A stretch of DNA of 64,000 nucleotides from an uncultured Clostridia bacterium (GTDB lineage Bacteria; Bacillota; Clostridia; Christensenellales; Borkfalkiaceae), in assembly GCA_945638575.1 (NCBI GenBank), contig CALZDP010000001.1, forward strand, positions 62,001 through 126,000, in the 5' to 3' direction. Below are positions 1 through 9,567 of the stretch, one piece after another (within the stretch, counting starts at the first letter, position 1; each line of letters begins with the position of its first letter). The translations under genes were made by a program, and so were the position numbers. The notes under the pieces were generated by a model, which saw nothing but the letters and a program-made list of their open reading frames with translations, was not told the DNA's origin and made no database searches.

Positions 1-180
1 GGGAGTCAAACTTAGTATGTCGTAAATTTTATCGATATCTTCATCGCTAAAAGGATCGCTGCAAAAAGGTAAGACCTCTAAAAGACGATTTTTGACGTAG
101 AAAATATTTCGTTCGTCCAACTCTAAATTTTCTTTGGCGTATTGGGTAAGTTTTTCTGCTTCGGTTAAATATTCTTTCAT
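1..180 (-). CDS. N-terminal fragment (60 aa), possible galactose-1-phosphate uridylyltransferase; truncated by the left window edge
   Basis: ATG on the minus strand at 180; translation MKEYLTEAEKLTQYAKENLELDERNIFYVKNRLLEVLPFCSDPFSDEDIDKIYDILSLTP is open to position 1. The 'YVKNRLLEVL' segment resembles Gram-positive GalT N-termini. Confidence 0.45.
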   Translation of the reverse strand, partial: MKEYLTEAEKLTQYAKENLELDERNIFYVKNRLLEVLPFCSDPFSDEDIDKIYDILSLTP

Positions 181-270
181 AATTTTACTCTGTCATTATC
201 GCCTATTGTAAAGATAATTACATCCAAAAAAGGGCGATAACGGACTTATAGCCCCACTTTTTTTAAATAT

Positions 271-729
271 CTATTTATCCGTATCGTCCGATGCGGAAGA
301 TTGGCTTTCAAAAAGAATCTTTTTGTTTTTACTTCTTAAGGCGTCGACTATATCCATTGTGTTGACGTTTGCAACCGATATTATCATAAAATTATCTTCG
401 CCGAAAAACACCGTCAATTTATCTTTGTCGGGGTCGTAAAGGGTTTTTGTTATTTCCTTAACCGGGATAACGTTTTTCAATATTCCCCAACGCAAAACAA
501 AGTTTAAGTCGTTTACTTCGTAATAGGAAGATACAAATATTGAAACTATTAGCACGATTATCAAAATCGATACTAACAATGTGGTAATTAGACCTATTAT
601 ATGGCTTGGGTCGTACCCTGTTTTTATAAGGCGGTAAACGGACATACCGATAGTTAAACAGGCAAGCAAAAGTGCCGCCGCCATCAAAAGGTAAACGTAA
701 TTTTTGAATTTATACTTAAATCTTTTCAT
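271..729 (-). CDS. small membrane protein with two TM segments and a PH-like C-terminal domain
   Basis: ORF of 152 aa; two hydrophobic stretches followed by 'YYEVNDLNFVLRWGILKNVIPVKEITKTLYDPDKDKLTVFF', a bacterial PH-domain-like pattern. Confidence 0.6.
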   Translation of the reverse strand: MKRFKYKFKNYVYLLMAAALLLACLTIGMSVYRLIKTGYDPSHIIGLITTLLVSILIIVLIVSIFVSSYYEVNDLNFVLRWGILKNVIPVKEITKTLYDPDKDKLTVFFGEDNFMIISVANVNTMDIVDALRSKNKKILFESQSSASDDTDK

Positions 730-760
730 ATTTGCCTTATATTTGCCTTGTTTTGCGCCG

Positions 761-1081
761 TTAAAATTCGATGTGGTTTACGCCGGGTTTTTCGCTTCTT
801 CTGTATAAAACTATTTTCTTACCGATTACGCAAACTACGTCGGCTCCTGTTTTTTGGGAAAGTTCTTCGGAAAAAGCAACCGCTTCGTCGCCTGCGTTAT
901 CTAATACGGAAATTTTTATAAGTTCCCTTTTGTCAAGGGCTTTTGTAACCGTTTCTATTAAGGCGTCGGAAACACCGCCCTTGCCTATCTGGGTTATGGG
1001 GGTAATGTTTTGCGCCATGCTTCTTAAATTGCTTCTTTGTTTTGACGTGAAATTCATATTAAAAACCTCTTTACTAATCAA
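761..1081 (-). CDS. yhbY: YhbY/CRM-domain RNA-binding protein
   Basis: 'LTSKQRSNLRSMAQNITPITQIGKGGVSDALIETVTKALDKRELIKISVL' is typical of YhbY. The likely start is the internal Met (MNFTSKQ...). Confidence 0.88.
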   Translation of the reverse strand: MISKEVFNMNFTSKQRSNLRSMAQNITPITQIGKGGVSDALIETVTKALDKRELIKISVLDNAGDEAVAFSEELSQKTGADVVCVIGKKIVLYRRSEKPGVNHIEF

Positions 1082-1119
1082 TAATCGGATTTTTTTATTA
1101 CCGACCTAAAAATCGAAAA

Positions 1120-2385
1120 CTAATCTAAATAATCGAATTCTACTTCGCCGATGACAACCGTGTCGCCATCCTTTACGCCCATATTTTTAAGGGCTTTGAA
1201 AACACCTTTGTCGCGCAAGGTCTTTTGCATATAGGAAAGAGAATCCATATCGTTTAAAACAACGTTTCTCGTAAGCAAGTCCACCAACGGACCGATAACA
1301 ACGTAAGCGCCGTCCTCGTCCCTTTCGATTTCAAATGAGTTTTCATCCTTTTTTTCATAGACGAATTCTTCGTATTCGATGGGCTTTACGGGGGGCAGGG
1401 TTTTAAGGGTTTGGTAAACTTCGTCCAAAAGGGCTTCTATACCCTCGCCCGAAATTGCCGAAATGGGAAAGATTTTGTACTTTTTGCCAAACTTTTTGAT
1501 AAACTTTTTACAGTTTTCTTCCGCACCGTACATATCCGTTTTGTTTAAAGCCACTATTTGCAAAAGATTTGCGACTTCTTCATCGTAGGCTTTGAGTTCT
1601 GCGTTCAATTTATTAAAATCTTCGATAGGGTCTCTGCCTTCCATGCCGGAAATATCCACAATGTGCACAAGCATTCTCGTCCTTTCGATATGGCGCAAAA
1701 ATTCGTGTCCTAAACCTGCGCCCTCGCTTGCGCCTTCAATAAGCCCCGGTATGTCGGCAACGACGAAGTTATCGTCGTAATGGTTTACCACGCCGAGATT
1801 AGGCGACAGCGTTGTAAAATGGTAGGCGGCAATTTTGGGTTTTGCGCCTGAAATTTTGGATAACAAGGTGGACTTTCCTACGCTCGGGAAGCCCAAAAGT
1901 CCGACGTCGGCGATGGTTTTTAACTCTAAGGTAAGCCTTACCGGTTCGGTCATAACTCCCTTTTGAGAAAAATGGGGGGCGTGGCGTGTGGACGTACAGA
2001 ATTTTACGTTGCCTTTACCTCCCTTTCCGCCTTCCAAAACCAACTTCTTTTCGCCGTCATAGAAAATATCACAGACGATTTTGCCTGTGCTTCTGTCCTT
2101 TATAACAGTACCGAGCGGTACGAAAATTTCAAGATCTTCGCCCTTTTTGCCATAACACTTTTTAGGACCGCCTTTGGTACCGTTGCCGGCAAAATACTTC
2201 TTTTTATAGTAAAAGTCAATTAGACTCGACTTTCTTTTATCGCCAACAAAATAGATGTCTCCGCCGTCTCCGCCGTCTCCGCCGTCAGGTCCGCCGTTGG
2301 TAACCCCTTTATAGTGGATAAATGAGGTTGCGCCGTCGCCGCCGTTCCCTGCTTTTATAATTATACTTTCCTTATCAACGAACAT
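1120..2385 (-). CDS. obg: Obg/CgtA GTPase
   Basis: Glycine-rich Obg fold (GGDGATSFIHYKG...GGPDGGDGGDGGDIYF), G1 GFPSVGKST, G3 DIPGLIEGASEGAGLGHEFLRH, NKTD, C-terminal OCT domain. Confidence 0.97.
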   Translation of the reverse strand: MFVDKESIIIKAGNGGDGATSFIHYKGVTNGGPDGGDGGDGGDIYFVGDKRKSSLIDFYYKKKYFAGNGTKGGPKKCYGKKGEDLEIFVPLGTVIKDRSTGKIVCDIFYDGEKKLVLEGGKGGKGNVKFCTSTRHAPHFSQKGVMTEPVRLTLELKTIADVGLLGFPSVGKSTLLSKISGAKPKIAAYHFTTLSPNLGVVNHYDDNFVVADIPGLIEGASEGAGLGHEFLRHIERTRMLVHIVDISGMEGRDPIEDFNKLNAELKAYDEEVANLLQIVALNKTDMYGAEENCKKFIKKFGKKYKIFPISAISGEGIEALLDEVYQTLKTLPPVKPIEYEEFVYEKKDENSFEIERDEDGAYVVIGPLVDLLTRNVVLNDMDSLSYMQKTLRDKGVFKALKNMGVKDGDTVVIGEVEFDYLD

Positions 2386-2422
2386 ATAAAATACTTCCGA
2401 TTTTCTATTTTTGACAGTCTTT

Positions 2423-3058
2423 CTATTTTTGACTGTCTTTGTAAAATTTGCACAAAGATTTTAAATTGCAATTTTCGCAGTCCGGCTTACGCGCGTGGCA
2501 GACCTCTCGACCGTGGTTTATCAAAAAATGATGGGCGTGTCGCCATAAATGTCGGTCTATAAGCCCGTTAAGTTGCAATTCTGTATGTAACGGGTCCTTT
2601 GCGTCGCTTAAACCCAAGCGGTGTGAAACCCTGAATACGTGGGTGTCGACCGCAATAGCCTGTCCGTTAAAACCGACCGAATAAACTACGTTTGCGGTTT
2701 TTCTTCCGACGCCCGCCAAAGTCTGCAATTTTTCGACAGTATCGGGTACTTTGCCGTCAAACTTTTCAACTATATCTCGGCTGGCTTCCAAAATGTGCCT
2801 TGCCTTTGAGTGATAAAATCCGCAACTGTGAATGTAAGTTTCCAACTCTTCAAGAGAAAGGGTTAACATCTTTTCGGGGGTATTGTAATTTTTGAAAAGT
2901 TCTTTGGTAACGATGTTGACACGCTTGTCCGTACACTGCGCCGATAAAATGACCGCGACTAAAAGTTCGTAATTGCTTTTAAATTCCAATGCGGTTTCGG
3001 CGTCGGGATAAGCGTTACTTAAAATTTCAATTATTTTTGACGCTTGTACTTTGTCCAT
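2423..3058 (-). CDS. nth: endonuclease III
   Basis: HhH 'LAGVGRKTANVV', catalytic 'VDTHVFRVSHRLGL', [4Fe-4S] C-x6-C-x2-C-x5-C (CHARKPDCENCNLKSLC). Confidence 0.96.
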   Translation of the reverse strand: MDKVQASKIIEILSNAYPDAETALEFKSNYELLVAVILSAQCTDKRVNIVTKELFKNYNTPEKMLTLSLEELETYIHSCGFYHSKARHILEASRDIVEKFDGKVPDTVEKLQTLAGVGRKTANVVYSVGFNGQAIAVDTHVFRVSHRLGLSDAKDPLHTELQLNGLIDRHLWRHAHHFLINHGREVCHARKPDCENCNLKSLCKFYKDSQK

Positions 3059-3173
3059 AACATACCGTGGCTATACTTTTTATTATATACTTACGATATA
3101 TTTTAGCACAAACAGCGCCAATTTACAATTAAATTAAGTAAGTTATTTATTTTATAGAACCTTAAATATGCTT

Positions 3174-3437
3174 TTAAGGGTATGCGCGGAAGGTCGAAAC
3201 CCTGCCGTCGACTCTTTTAACTTTGTAAATTCCGTAAAAACCGTCGAAACCGCCATGCTTTAAAATTCTTAAAGCGAGCGAAAAATGCCTTTCGTCAAAC
3301 TTGGCGGATAAACCGCAACCGATATGGGCTTCCTTCGGGGTAGCAACTGTTTCGACTATGGCGCCGTTATATTTTAATGCGTTTATAAAGGTGAAAAGAT
3401 CTGTTTTAGACCTGAAAACTGCAATACATTTTATCAT
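3174..3437 (-). CDS. DUF3343 domain protein (putative S/Se carrier-like)
   Basis: 87-aa protein with 'VETVATPKEAHIGCGLSAKF'; family assignment by pattern and by its position next to a class V aminotransferase. Confidence 0.75.
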   Translation of the reverse strand: MIKCIAVFRSKTDLFTFINALKYNGAIVETVATPKEAHIGCGLSAKFDERHFSLALRILKHGGFDGFYGIYKVKRVDGRVSTFRAYP

Positions 3438-3486
3438 TTTAACCTACGATATGAATTTTTAACCTATGTAAAAAATATAATTTAAT

Positions 3487-4614
3487 ATGATATATTTTGA
3501 TAACGCCGCAACCGGCGGATTTAAACCGAATATTGTTAAAGAAAGTGTAAAAAGTCTTTTAGACGATTATCAAGTAAACGTCGGCAGAGGCAGTTACGAT
3601 ACCGCCGTTTTTGCCGAAGAAAGAGTTTTCGAGTGCAGAAGATTTTTATCAAATAACCTTAATAACGGGCATATAGGCAGACTTTTGTTTACCGCTAACT
3701 GCACACAGGCGTTAAATTTTTGCGTGTTCGGATTTAAAGGTTTGGGAAGCGAAATCGTTACAACCGTTACCGAACACAACAGCGTTTTAAGGCCTATTTA
3801 TAAACTTGCCAAAGATAAAAATATGACTATACGATTTGCCAAGCCGGAAAACTACGGCGGAGTTAAAGCGGAAAGCGTATTAAATCTTGTTAACGACAAA
3901 ACGGCTTTCGTTATCATGAATGCGGTTTCCAACGTTACAGGATATAAAAATCAATTTGAAGAGGTCGGGCAAAATTTAAAAGGGAAAATTCCGTTTTTTG
4001 TCGACGGCGCGCAGGCAGGCGGTCATATTAACTTTGACATTATGGGCGACAATATTTCCGCACTGTCGCTTGCAGGGCATAAAGGGCTTTATGCCTATCA
4101 AGGGGTCGGGGTGCTTGCAATAAATAAAAATTATGATTTAGAGCCTACAAACTTTGGCGGAAGCGGAACGGAAACTTTTAGCGAAGTCCCGTTTTCCTAT
4201 CCCGAAAAATTAGAAGCAGGCACTTTAAATTACCCTGCAATATGCTCTTTATATCATGGGGCAAAGTTTGCTTTTGATAATATGGCTTACCATAACGAAA
4301 GGTTAATTTACCTTAGTAACAGGCTTATAGGCGGACTTTTGGAAATTAAAGGGATAAAAATCTATTCCGAAAAAAACCCTTACGGGATAGTTTCCTTTGC
4401 GGCGGAATGTCCGTCGCAGATTTTGGCAGATGTTTTGGGCAAGGTCTATAAGATTGCGGTACGCGGAGGATTCCACTGCGCGCCCCTTATGCACAAACAC
4501 TTAAAAACCGACGATAACGGGCTTATACGCCTATCTTTATCCCCTTTTAACACCGAAGATGAAATTGATTGTTTTTTAAATCATTTGCCGGACGCTATGT
4601 CACTGTGTCTTTAA
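3487..4614 (+). CDS. class V aminotransferase, cysteine-desulfurase family
   Basis: 'MIYFDNAATGGFKP', PLP-lysine region 'ALSLAGHKGLYAYQGVGVL', 'VRGGFHCAPLMHKHL'. Confidence 0.88.
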   Translation: MIYFDNAATGGFKPNIVKESVKSLLDDYQVNVGRGSYDTAVFAEERVFECRRFLSNNLNNGHIGRLLFTANCTQALNFCVFGFKGLGSEIVTTVTEHNSVLRPIYKLAKDKNMTIRFAKPENYGGVKAESVLNLVNDKTAFVIMNAVSNVTGYKNQFEEVGQNLKGKIPFFVDGAQAGGHINFDIMGDNISALSLAGHKGLYAYQGVGVLAINKNYDLEPTNFGGSGTETFSEVPFSYPEKLEAGTLNYPAICSLYHGAKFAFDNMAYHNERLIYLSNRLIGGLLEIKGIKIYSEKNPYGIVSFAAECPSQILADVLGKVYKIAVRGGFHCAPLMHKHLKTDDNGLIRLSLSPFNTEDEIDCFLNHLPDAMSLCL

Positions 4615-4887
4615 TTTTTTGATAATTAAATCAAGTTCTGACCGCTGAGTTTCGTCTAACATCGGGCGTAACATATCGGCAAAATTATCGAGATCGCCGT
4701 CGCTTAGTTTACCTTCGCGACGGTTTTTTTCGGCAACTTTTACAATTTCGGATACGATATCGGATTGGCTTTTTCCCTCGTAATCTTTTACGAAGTTACG
4801 AAGCAGTCTTTCCGCATTTTTGTCCATTTTTTGATTGTTAGTTTGCTTTTTGTTACTGCTGTTTTGCTTATAATCGGAAAATTTCAA
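4600..4887 (-). CDS. hypothetical protein (95 aa, charged, probably helical)
   Basis: Intact ORF in a gap between genes, minus strand, with ATG; no family recognised. Confidence 0.6.
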   Translation of the reverse strand: MKFSDYKQNSSNKKQTNNQKMDKNAERLLRNFVKDYEGKSQSDIVSEIVKVAEKNRREGKLSDGDLDNFADMLRPMLDETQRSELDLIIKKLKTQ

Positions 4888-4953
4888 ATATCTTACTCCA
4901 CATAAATATTTTATGTCGGTAAACGCATATAATGTTAAAGAGAAGTTTCAATT

Positions 4954-5358
4954 ATGGATTTTAGCAAAATTTTTTCTTGGATAAAAGAAATGTTTTCGGG
5001 CGGGGCGTTGGACTTTTTATCCGATGTTGACGAAGAAACTTTGTCGCCCGTTGCCGCCTTACTTAATATAAACAGCAAGTCGCTTTGCTCTCTTGTCAGG
5101 GTTTTACCGCCCCTTTTTAAAGGGGAAATTTCCCTTTCCGAAGCCCTGCCGTCGCTTTTACCGATTGTGTTATCATTTTTACTTTCCTCTAAATTAAAAA
5201 GCGAAGTAAGCGTTGAGAAAACCGATGAAAACCTTGAAAAACCGACCTATAGCCCTACTTTTGAACAAAATGAAACCGCAAACGAATTTTGTTCGTTTGC
5301 GGATAACGATATAAGTTATTCTATAAATGCCTACTTGCAAAGCGATAGCGCGTCGTAA
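4954..5358 (+). CDS. hypothetical protein (134 aa)
   Basis: ORF divergent from 4887; 3' end overlaps the S41 protease stop by 28 bp (tail to tail). Confidence 0.6.
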   Translation: MDFSKIFSWIKEMFSGGALDFLSDVDEETLSPVAALLNINSKSLCSLVRVLPPLFKGEISLSEALPSLLPIVLSFLLSSKLKSEVSVEKTDENLEKPTYSPTFEQNETANEFCSFADNDISYSINAYLQSDSAS

Positions 5359-6605
5359 AAAGCCCCCTTTTCCGATTCCGGTAAAATCCTTTTGTCAAGG
5401 CTCGGGGTTAAACCTACGCCGTGAATGGAAATTTTGGATTTGGGCCAGAAAATTTTTGCCGTAGTAAGTTTTATGGCATCGCCTTGCACTCTTGTATAGG
5501 TGGTCTGCATTATTCCCTTGCCGTAACTTTTATAAACTTTGTTTCCGTTACCAACAGTCCCTTCCAAAATAACGTTGACGATATTATCTTTGTCGTAATC
5601 TAAAACCGCGCCCATTAAGGCCTCCGAAGCGGAAGCACTGCCGTTATTTGCCAAAATTACTATCTTCTCGTAATTGTAACGGTTATAATCGGTTGCGGTA
5701 CTGTAAAATTCGCTTTTTGCGCCGTCTTTGTATTCGGCGTATGAAATAAGATTTTTACTGCCGTCCGACGCATTTATAAGATGTGATGATACGGCTTCCA
5801 AAATATTCATATAGCCACCGCCGTTATTGCGCAAATCCAAAATCAAACAGGTTTTATTTGTTTCGCGAAAACGATCGAGCGCCATTTGAAACTGCGTAAC
5901 CGAACCTTCTGTTCCGTTAGATAAGCCGTTAAAACCCGAATAACGCAAAAATGCCGTTTTTTGCTTGCCTTCCATTGGGTAAACTGTGTTGTCGGCAAGC
6001 CTTTCAAAACTCATTTTTCCGCTTTGATCGGTAAATCCGTATTCGCCCGTTTCGTCATAATAACTTACGTAAGTTTGAGTGTATTCCTTTTTTGAAACCG
6101 TGTGATTTACAACTTCTTCACCGTACTGTACCTGAAAAATAAAGTCGGTGTTTACGGGGATATCGGATAACAGGTTATCGACTGTGTTGTCCGACGTGCT
6201 TGAAATGGTGTCTGCGGTTAAGCCGATGCCTACGATTTTACCCCCTTCAGTAACGCCCCCTTTTTTAGCCGGCGAATTGCCCAAAACCTGCGTTATAACG
6301 TTAGTGTTTACATCGTAAGAAAACCCCACGCCCTCACGCCTTCCGAGAGAGGTCTTTTTTATTACTTCGTATTCTTCCTTGGTATAATAGTTTGAATACT
6401 TGTCTAAAAGTACACCTTCGATTAAACCTATAATGTCGTCGGATTCTTCGTAATAATACTTTTTATACATCGTGATGATGTAATTTAGGGTTTGTACGTC
6501 TTTATCCAAAGCATTACGCCCCGTCAAAAAGCCGGCAAAAAACACACCGCACGCTACTATAACCGAACACACGCTTATAAGCGTTATTTTAACTTTTTTG
6601 TTCAT
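5331..6605 (-). CDS. S41 family C-terminal-processing peptidase
   Basis: N-terminal TM, PDZ-like 'NSPAKKGGVTEGGKIVGIG', 'LDLRNNGGG', Ser region 'ANNGSASASEALMGAVLDY', 'YGKGIMQT'. Confidence 0.9.
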   Translation of the reverse strand: MNKKVKITLISVCSVIVACGVFFAGFLTGRNALDKDVQTLNYIITMYKKYYYEESDDIIGLIEGVLLDKYSNYYTKEEYEVIKKTSLGRREGVGFSYDVNTNVITQVLGNSPAKKGGVTEGGKIVGIGLTADTISSTSDNTVDNLLSDIPVNTDFIFQVQYGEEVVNHTVSKKEYTQTYVSYYDETGEYGFTDQSGKMSFERLADNTVYPMEGKQKTAFLRYSGFNGLSNGTEGSVTQFQMALDRFRETNKTCLILDLRNNGGGYMNILEAVSSHLINASDGSKNLISYAEYKDGAKSEFYSTATDYNRYNYEKIVILANNGSASASEALMGAVLDYDKDNIVNVILEGTVGNGNKVYKSYGKGIMQTTYTRVQGDAIKLTTAKIFWPKSKISIHGVGLTPSLDKRILPESEKGAFYDALSLCK

Positions 6606-6673
6606 AAATTCTCCTTAAAGCCTGCAAAAGTCGGGCTATAAGCCTGTTATCAACCATTTTTACTTGTACACTT

Positions 6674-7711
6674 TCAGTCTGAAATCTTTTTGATAACCGA
6701 CAACAGCCTAAAAGTTAAAGCATCGGAAAACCGTCTTATGTCGAGATTTGCCACTCGTTTTATTTTATCAAGACGGTAGGACAAAGTGTTGCGGTGGGTG
6801 TAAAGCTCCCTGCTTGCCTCACTCAAATTAAGGTTGTTTTCAAAAAAGACTTCAGCGGTTTTCGACATTTCGGGGTCGTCGAATAGGGCTTTGGCTTCCT
6901 CGGTTAAAAGGTTTGAAGTTAATTCCTTCAATTTATATTTGGGAACGTCTTCAATCAACCTTATCATCAAAAAATCGGTAAAAGTACGAACAAATGAATT
7001 GTTACACAAAAAACCGTTCATCTTCATTGCTGCAAGCCCCTCTTTATAGGATAAAAAGACCTTGTTCACGCTTTCTTTATAGGTACCGCAACCTATTACC
7101 ACCTTTGCGCCGGTAGCGCGCAAAATTTCGGTGTGCAGGCTTTGAGCAAAGTCCTTAACTGAAGGTTTTTCTGCTTCCGGTTCAACCATTTGAATATAAG
7201 CAAGGGTGGTATCGTCTATTACCGTAACCAAATTTTTGTTTTGCTGTTTTGTGCTTAAATAATTTTTTACCGCCTCACACATACGCTTGTCGGAAGATAT
7301 GGCAAGACAGAAGCAAAGTCCGTCTATAATACCGTTTTCCTTTAAAAATGCCTGAATTCCTTCAGAAGAAATTTCGTCAAGAAGTATGCGTTTTAAAACT
7401 TCGGAAGGGTTTAATCCGTTAGTTTCATCCTTAAAATTTTCGATAATGGAAGTTATTAAATAGGCATAGTTTTCGGTCGTTTTACCTGCTCCGTCGATAC
7501 TTCCGATAAAGTTAACGCCCGAATAACGAAACCTGAAAAAGGTCTTATTTTGCTTTTGAGAAGCATATATTTGGGAAAAATCGGTGCGGTTAGGCATTAC
7601 GGGCGGAGTATTGCTTCCCGTTATAACGTACTTCATATTGTCGGAAAACGCAGTTACTTCTATACCTGTGCGTTGGGTTACGGAATTTAAGATTGCGGAT
7701 AATTTTTTCAT
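6674..7711 (-). CDS. PucR/CdaR-type helix-turn-helix transcriptional regulator
   Basis: C-terminal HTH 'FFENNLNLSEASRELYTHRNTLSYRLDKIKRVANLDIRRFSDALTFRLL' is diagnostic of the PucR C-terminal HTH. ATG at 7711 preferred over the ORF-track start at 7729. Confidence 0.85.
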   Translation of the reverse strand: MKKLSAILNSVTQRTGIEVTAFSDNMKYVITGSNTPPVMPNRTDFSQIYASQKQNKTFFRFRYSGVNFIGSIDGAGKTTENYAYLITSIIENFKDETNGLNPSEVLKRILLDEISSEGIQAFLKENGIIDGLCFCLAISSDKRMCEAVKNYLSTKQQNKNLVTVIDDTTLAYIQMVEPEAEKPSVKDFAQSLHTEILRATGAKVVIGCGTYKESVNKVFLSYKEGLAAMKMNGFLCNNSFVRTFTDFLMIRLIEDVPKYKLKELTSNLLTEEAKALFDDPEMSKTAEVFFENNLNLSEASRELYTHRNTLSYRLDKIKRVANLDIRRFSDALTFRLLSVIKKISD

Positions 7712-7755
7712 AATACACCATAGGCGCAACTTCGCCTTTGCTGATTTTTTAAAAC

Positions 7756-7782
7756 ATCATTTGTGCAACTTGCACAAATGAT
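7756..7782. promoter_or_regulatory. perfect 27-bp palindrome (13-bp arms, 1-nt centre), candidate operator of the PucR-type gene
   Basis: ATCATTTGTGCAA-C-TTGCACAAATGAT, directly downstream of a minus-strand promoter TTGCAA (7813-7818) - 17 bp - TAAAAT (7790-7795). Confidence 0.75.
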
Positions 7783-7900
7783 TTATTTAATTTTACAACC
7801 TTTATCCCCTTTTTGCAAGCGTTTTTTGAAAATTTTTAGTGCGAAAAATGCAGTTTAAAATATAACTTTGTAAATTTCACACATTCACCGAAATTTTGCA

Positions 7901-7929
7901 TTGAATTTTAATAAAATACGTGTTATAAT
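7901..7929 (+). promoter_or_regulatory. sigma-A-type promoter upstream of the 7994 ORF
   Basis: TTGAAT (7901-7906) - 17 nt - TATAAT (7924-7929). Confidence 0.6.
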
Positions 7930-7993
7930 GATATTGTAACTGATTGCGTTTTGTTCCAGACGCAAATAAAAAAATAATTTTAAAGAGAATAAT

Positions 7994-8194
7994 ATGCATT
8001 ACGGAAAAGATGTACCAATTAAAGTATGGGGCTTAAATGAACAACTAATCAACAAGGCATTTGACGCTTATTTTGAAAAAAGCGGAGAGAGTTTAAACTA
8101 TATTGTCGATACCGCACCAATACCTGAATTGCGCGAAATATTTCAAAAAGCAAAATTTACGGAAGTTTTAAATGCGTCTGTAGTATTGTTGTAA
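7994..8194 (+). CDS. hypothetical small protein (66 aa), possibly a truncated 5' gene fragment upstream of the RHS remnant
   Basis: ORF with ATG 64 bp downstream of a good promoter; no family recognised. Confidence 0.45.
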   Translation: MHYGKDVPIKVWGLNEQLINKAFDAYFEKSGESLNYIVDTAPIPELREIFQKAKFTEVLNASVVLL

Positions 8195-8293
8195 TTAAAT
8201 TGTGCTTGCTTCATTGCTCCGTCAGGTGTAAAACAGGAAGTCCCGACGTTATCAGTAAAAACGTTTATTACGATAACACGGATACCGTGCATT

Positions 8294-9567
8294 ATGTCCT
8301 GCGCCTACCGTACAAGTAGCGTAATCATATACATTAGTTTCTGTAAGTGCACATCAGTAAGTTATAGCTATGACGGGCGAACACTTGTATCCACAACCGA
8401 TGCTTGGCACGACCAATTAAAATGTTTCAACAACACCGTTATTAGTTACGTTGCTTCCGGTAACCCCACAAACTATTTGGGTAAAGAAATGACCTGGCAA
8501 GGGCCTTTACTTAAAACAATTGCCGGCGTTGCCATGACCTATGACCTTAACGGATTAAGAACAACTAAGGGTAACAAACGTTATTATTGGCAAAACGGCA
8601 ACCTTATTATGGAGTGTTGGACCGATAACGGCGTTGAAAACTACATTTATTATTATTACGATAACAGCGGTGTGTGCGGTTTCAAGTATAACGGCGAAGA
8701 ATACTATTACCGCAAGAATATTTTTGGTGATATTATTGCCATATACGATAACTTTGCCAACTTAAAGTGCCGTTACGTATATGACGCTTGGGGTAACTGC
8801 AAATTGTATGACGAATACAATAATTTACTTACCGAAGAATCGCAAAATATAGGAAACATAAACCCCTTGCTTTACCGTAGTTATTATTGGGATAAAGAGT
8901 TTGGCTTATATTATCTGCAAACAAGATACTACGATCCTGTTTTAGGTAGGTTTTTATCCCCCGATAATGTGAACTATTTGGATCCCGAAACAATAAACGG
9001 ATTAAATCTATATGCATATTGTAATAATGATCCGATAACTGTTAATAATAGCAAATTTAAAGTATCACCATTTGTGAGTAATACTATTATTAACAGTACT
9101 AATCTCAATAAGACTAATAGTGCGAGCTTTCATAGTATCAAAAAGCGCCAAATAAATCCACTTGGCTTTTCAATTGGACTTATAACACCCGAAAACTATG
9201 ATATGCCATTATGGATGTCTGCGTATGCATGCTATATTAAAGGAACATTGGGTTGGGGATATACTTTAGGTGATGGTTATTCATTTGCATCATTTAGCGC
9301 AGGGGTTTTAGATGCGGTATTTCAAACACCCAAATGGTTTAATTTTTTACCAGATGAACATTTGCTAATCCAAATATATATTTTGGCGTTGGAACTTGGA
9401 CGCTCAATGCTTCAGTTGGACTTGGTATATCAGGAACAGCCGAAATTATTTCGGGTACCGTTGGAATTCAATTCGGCGATGTTGTAAGTATACAGGCAAA
9501 AGGTTATGTTGGTGCCGGAATTACCTTTGATTTTACTAATGGTATTAAATTCGGTATAGGATATTGA
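8294..9567 (+). pseudogene. RHS/YD-repeat protein C-terminal remnant (5' truncated and frameshifted)
   Basis: RHS core 'PLLYRSYYWDKEFGLYYLQTRYYDPVLGRFLSPDNVNYLDPETINGLNLYAYCNNDPI' in the 8294-9487 frame. The tail continues in another frame from about 9358: 'FANPNIYFGVGTWTLNASVGLGISGTAEIISGTVGIQFGDVVSIQAKGYVGAGITFDFTNGIKFGIGY*', stop at 9565-9567. Confidence 0.85.

Noticed and set aside
771-1109. 112-aa plus-strand ORF over yhbY
   Set aside because: Antisense to a well-supported conserved gene
2262-2290. Short tandem repeat GGAGACGGC in obg
   Set aside because: Encodes the normal Gly-Asp-rich Obg N-terminal fold (GGDGGDGGD)
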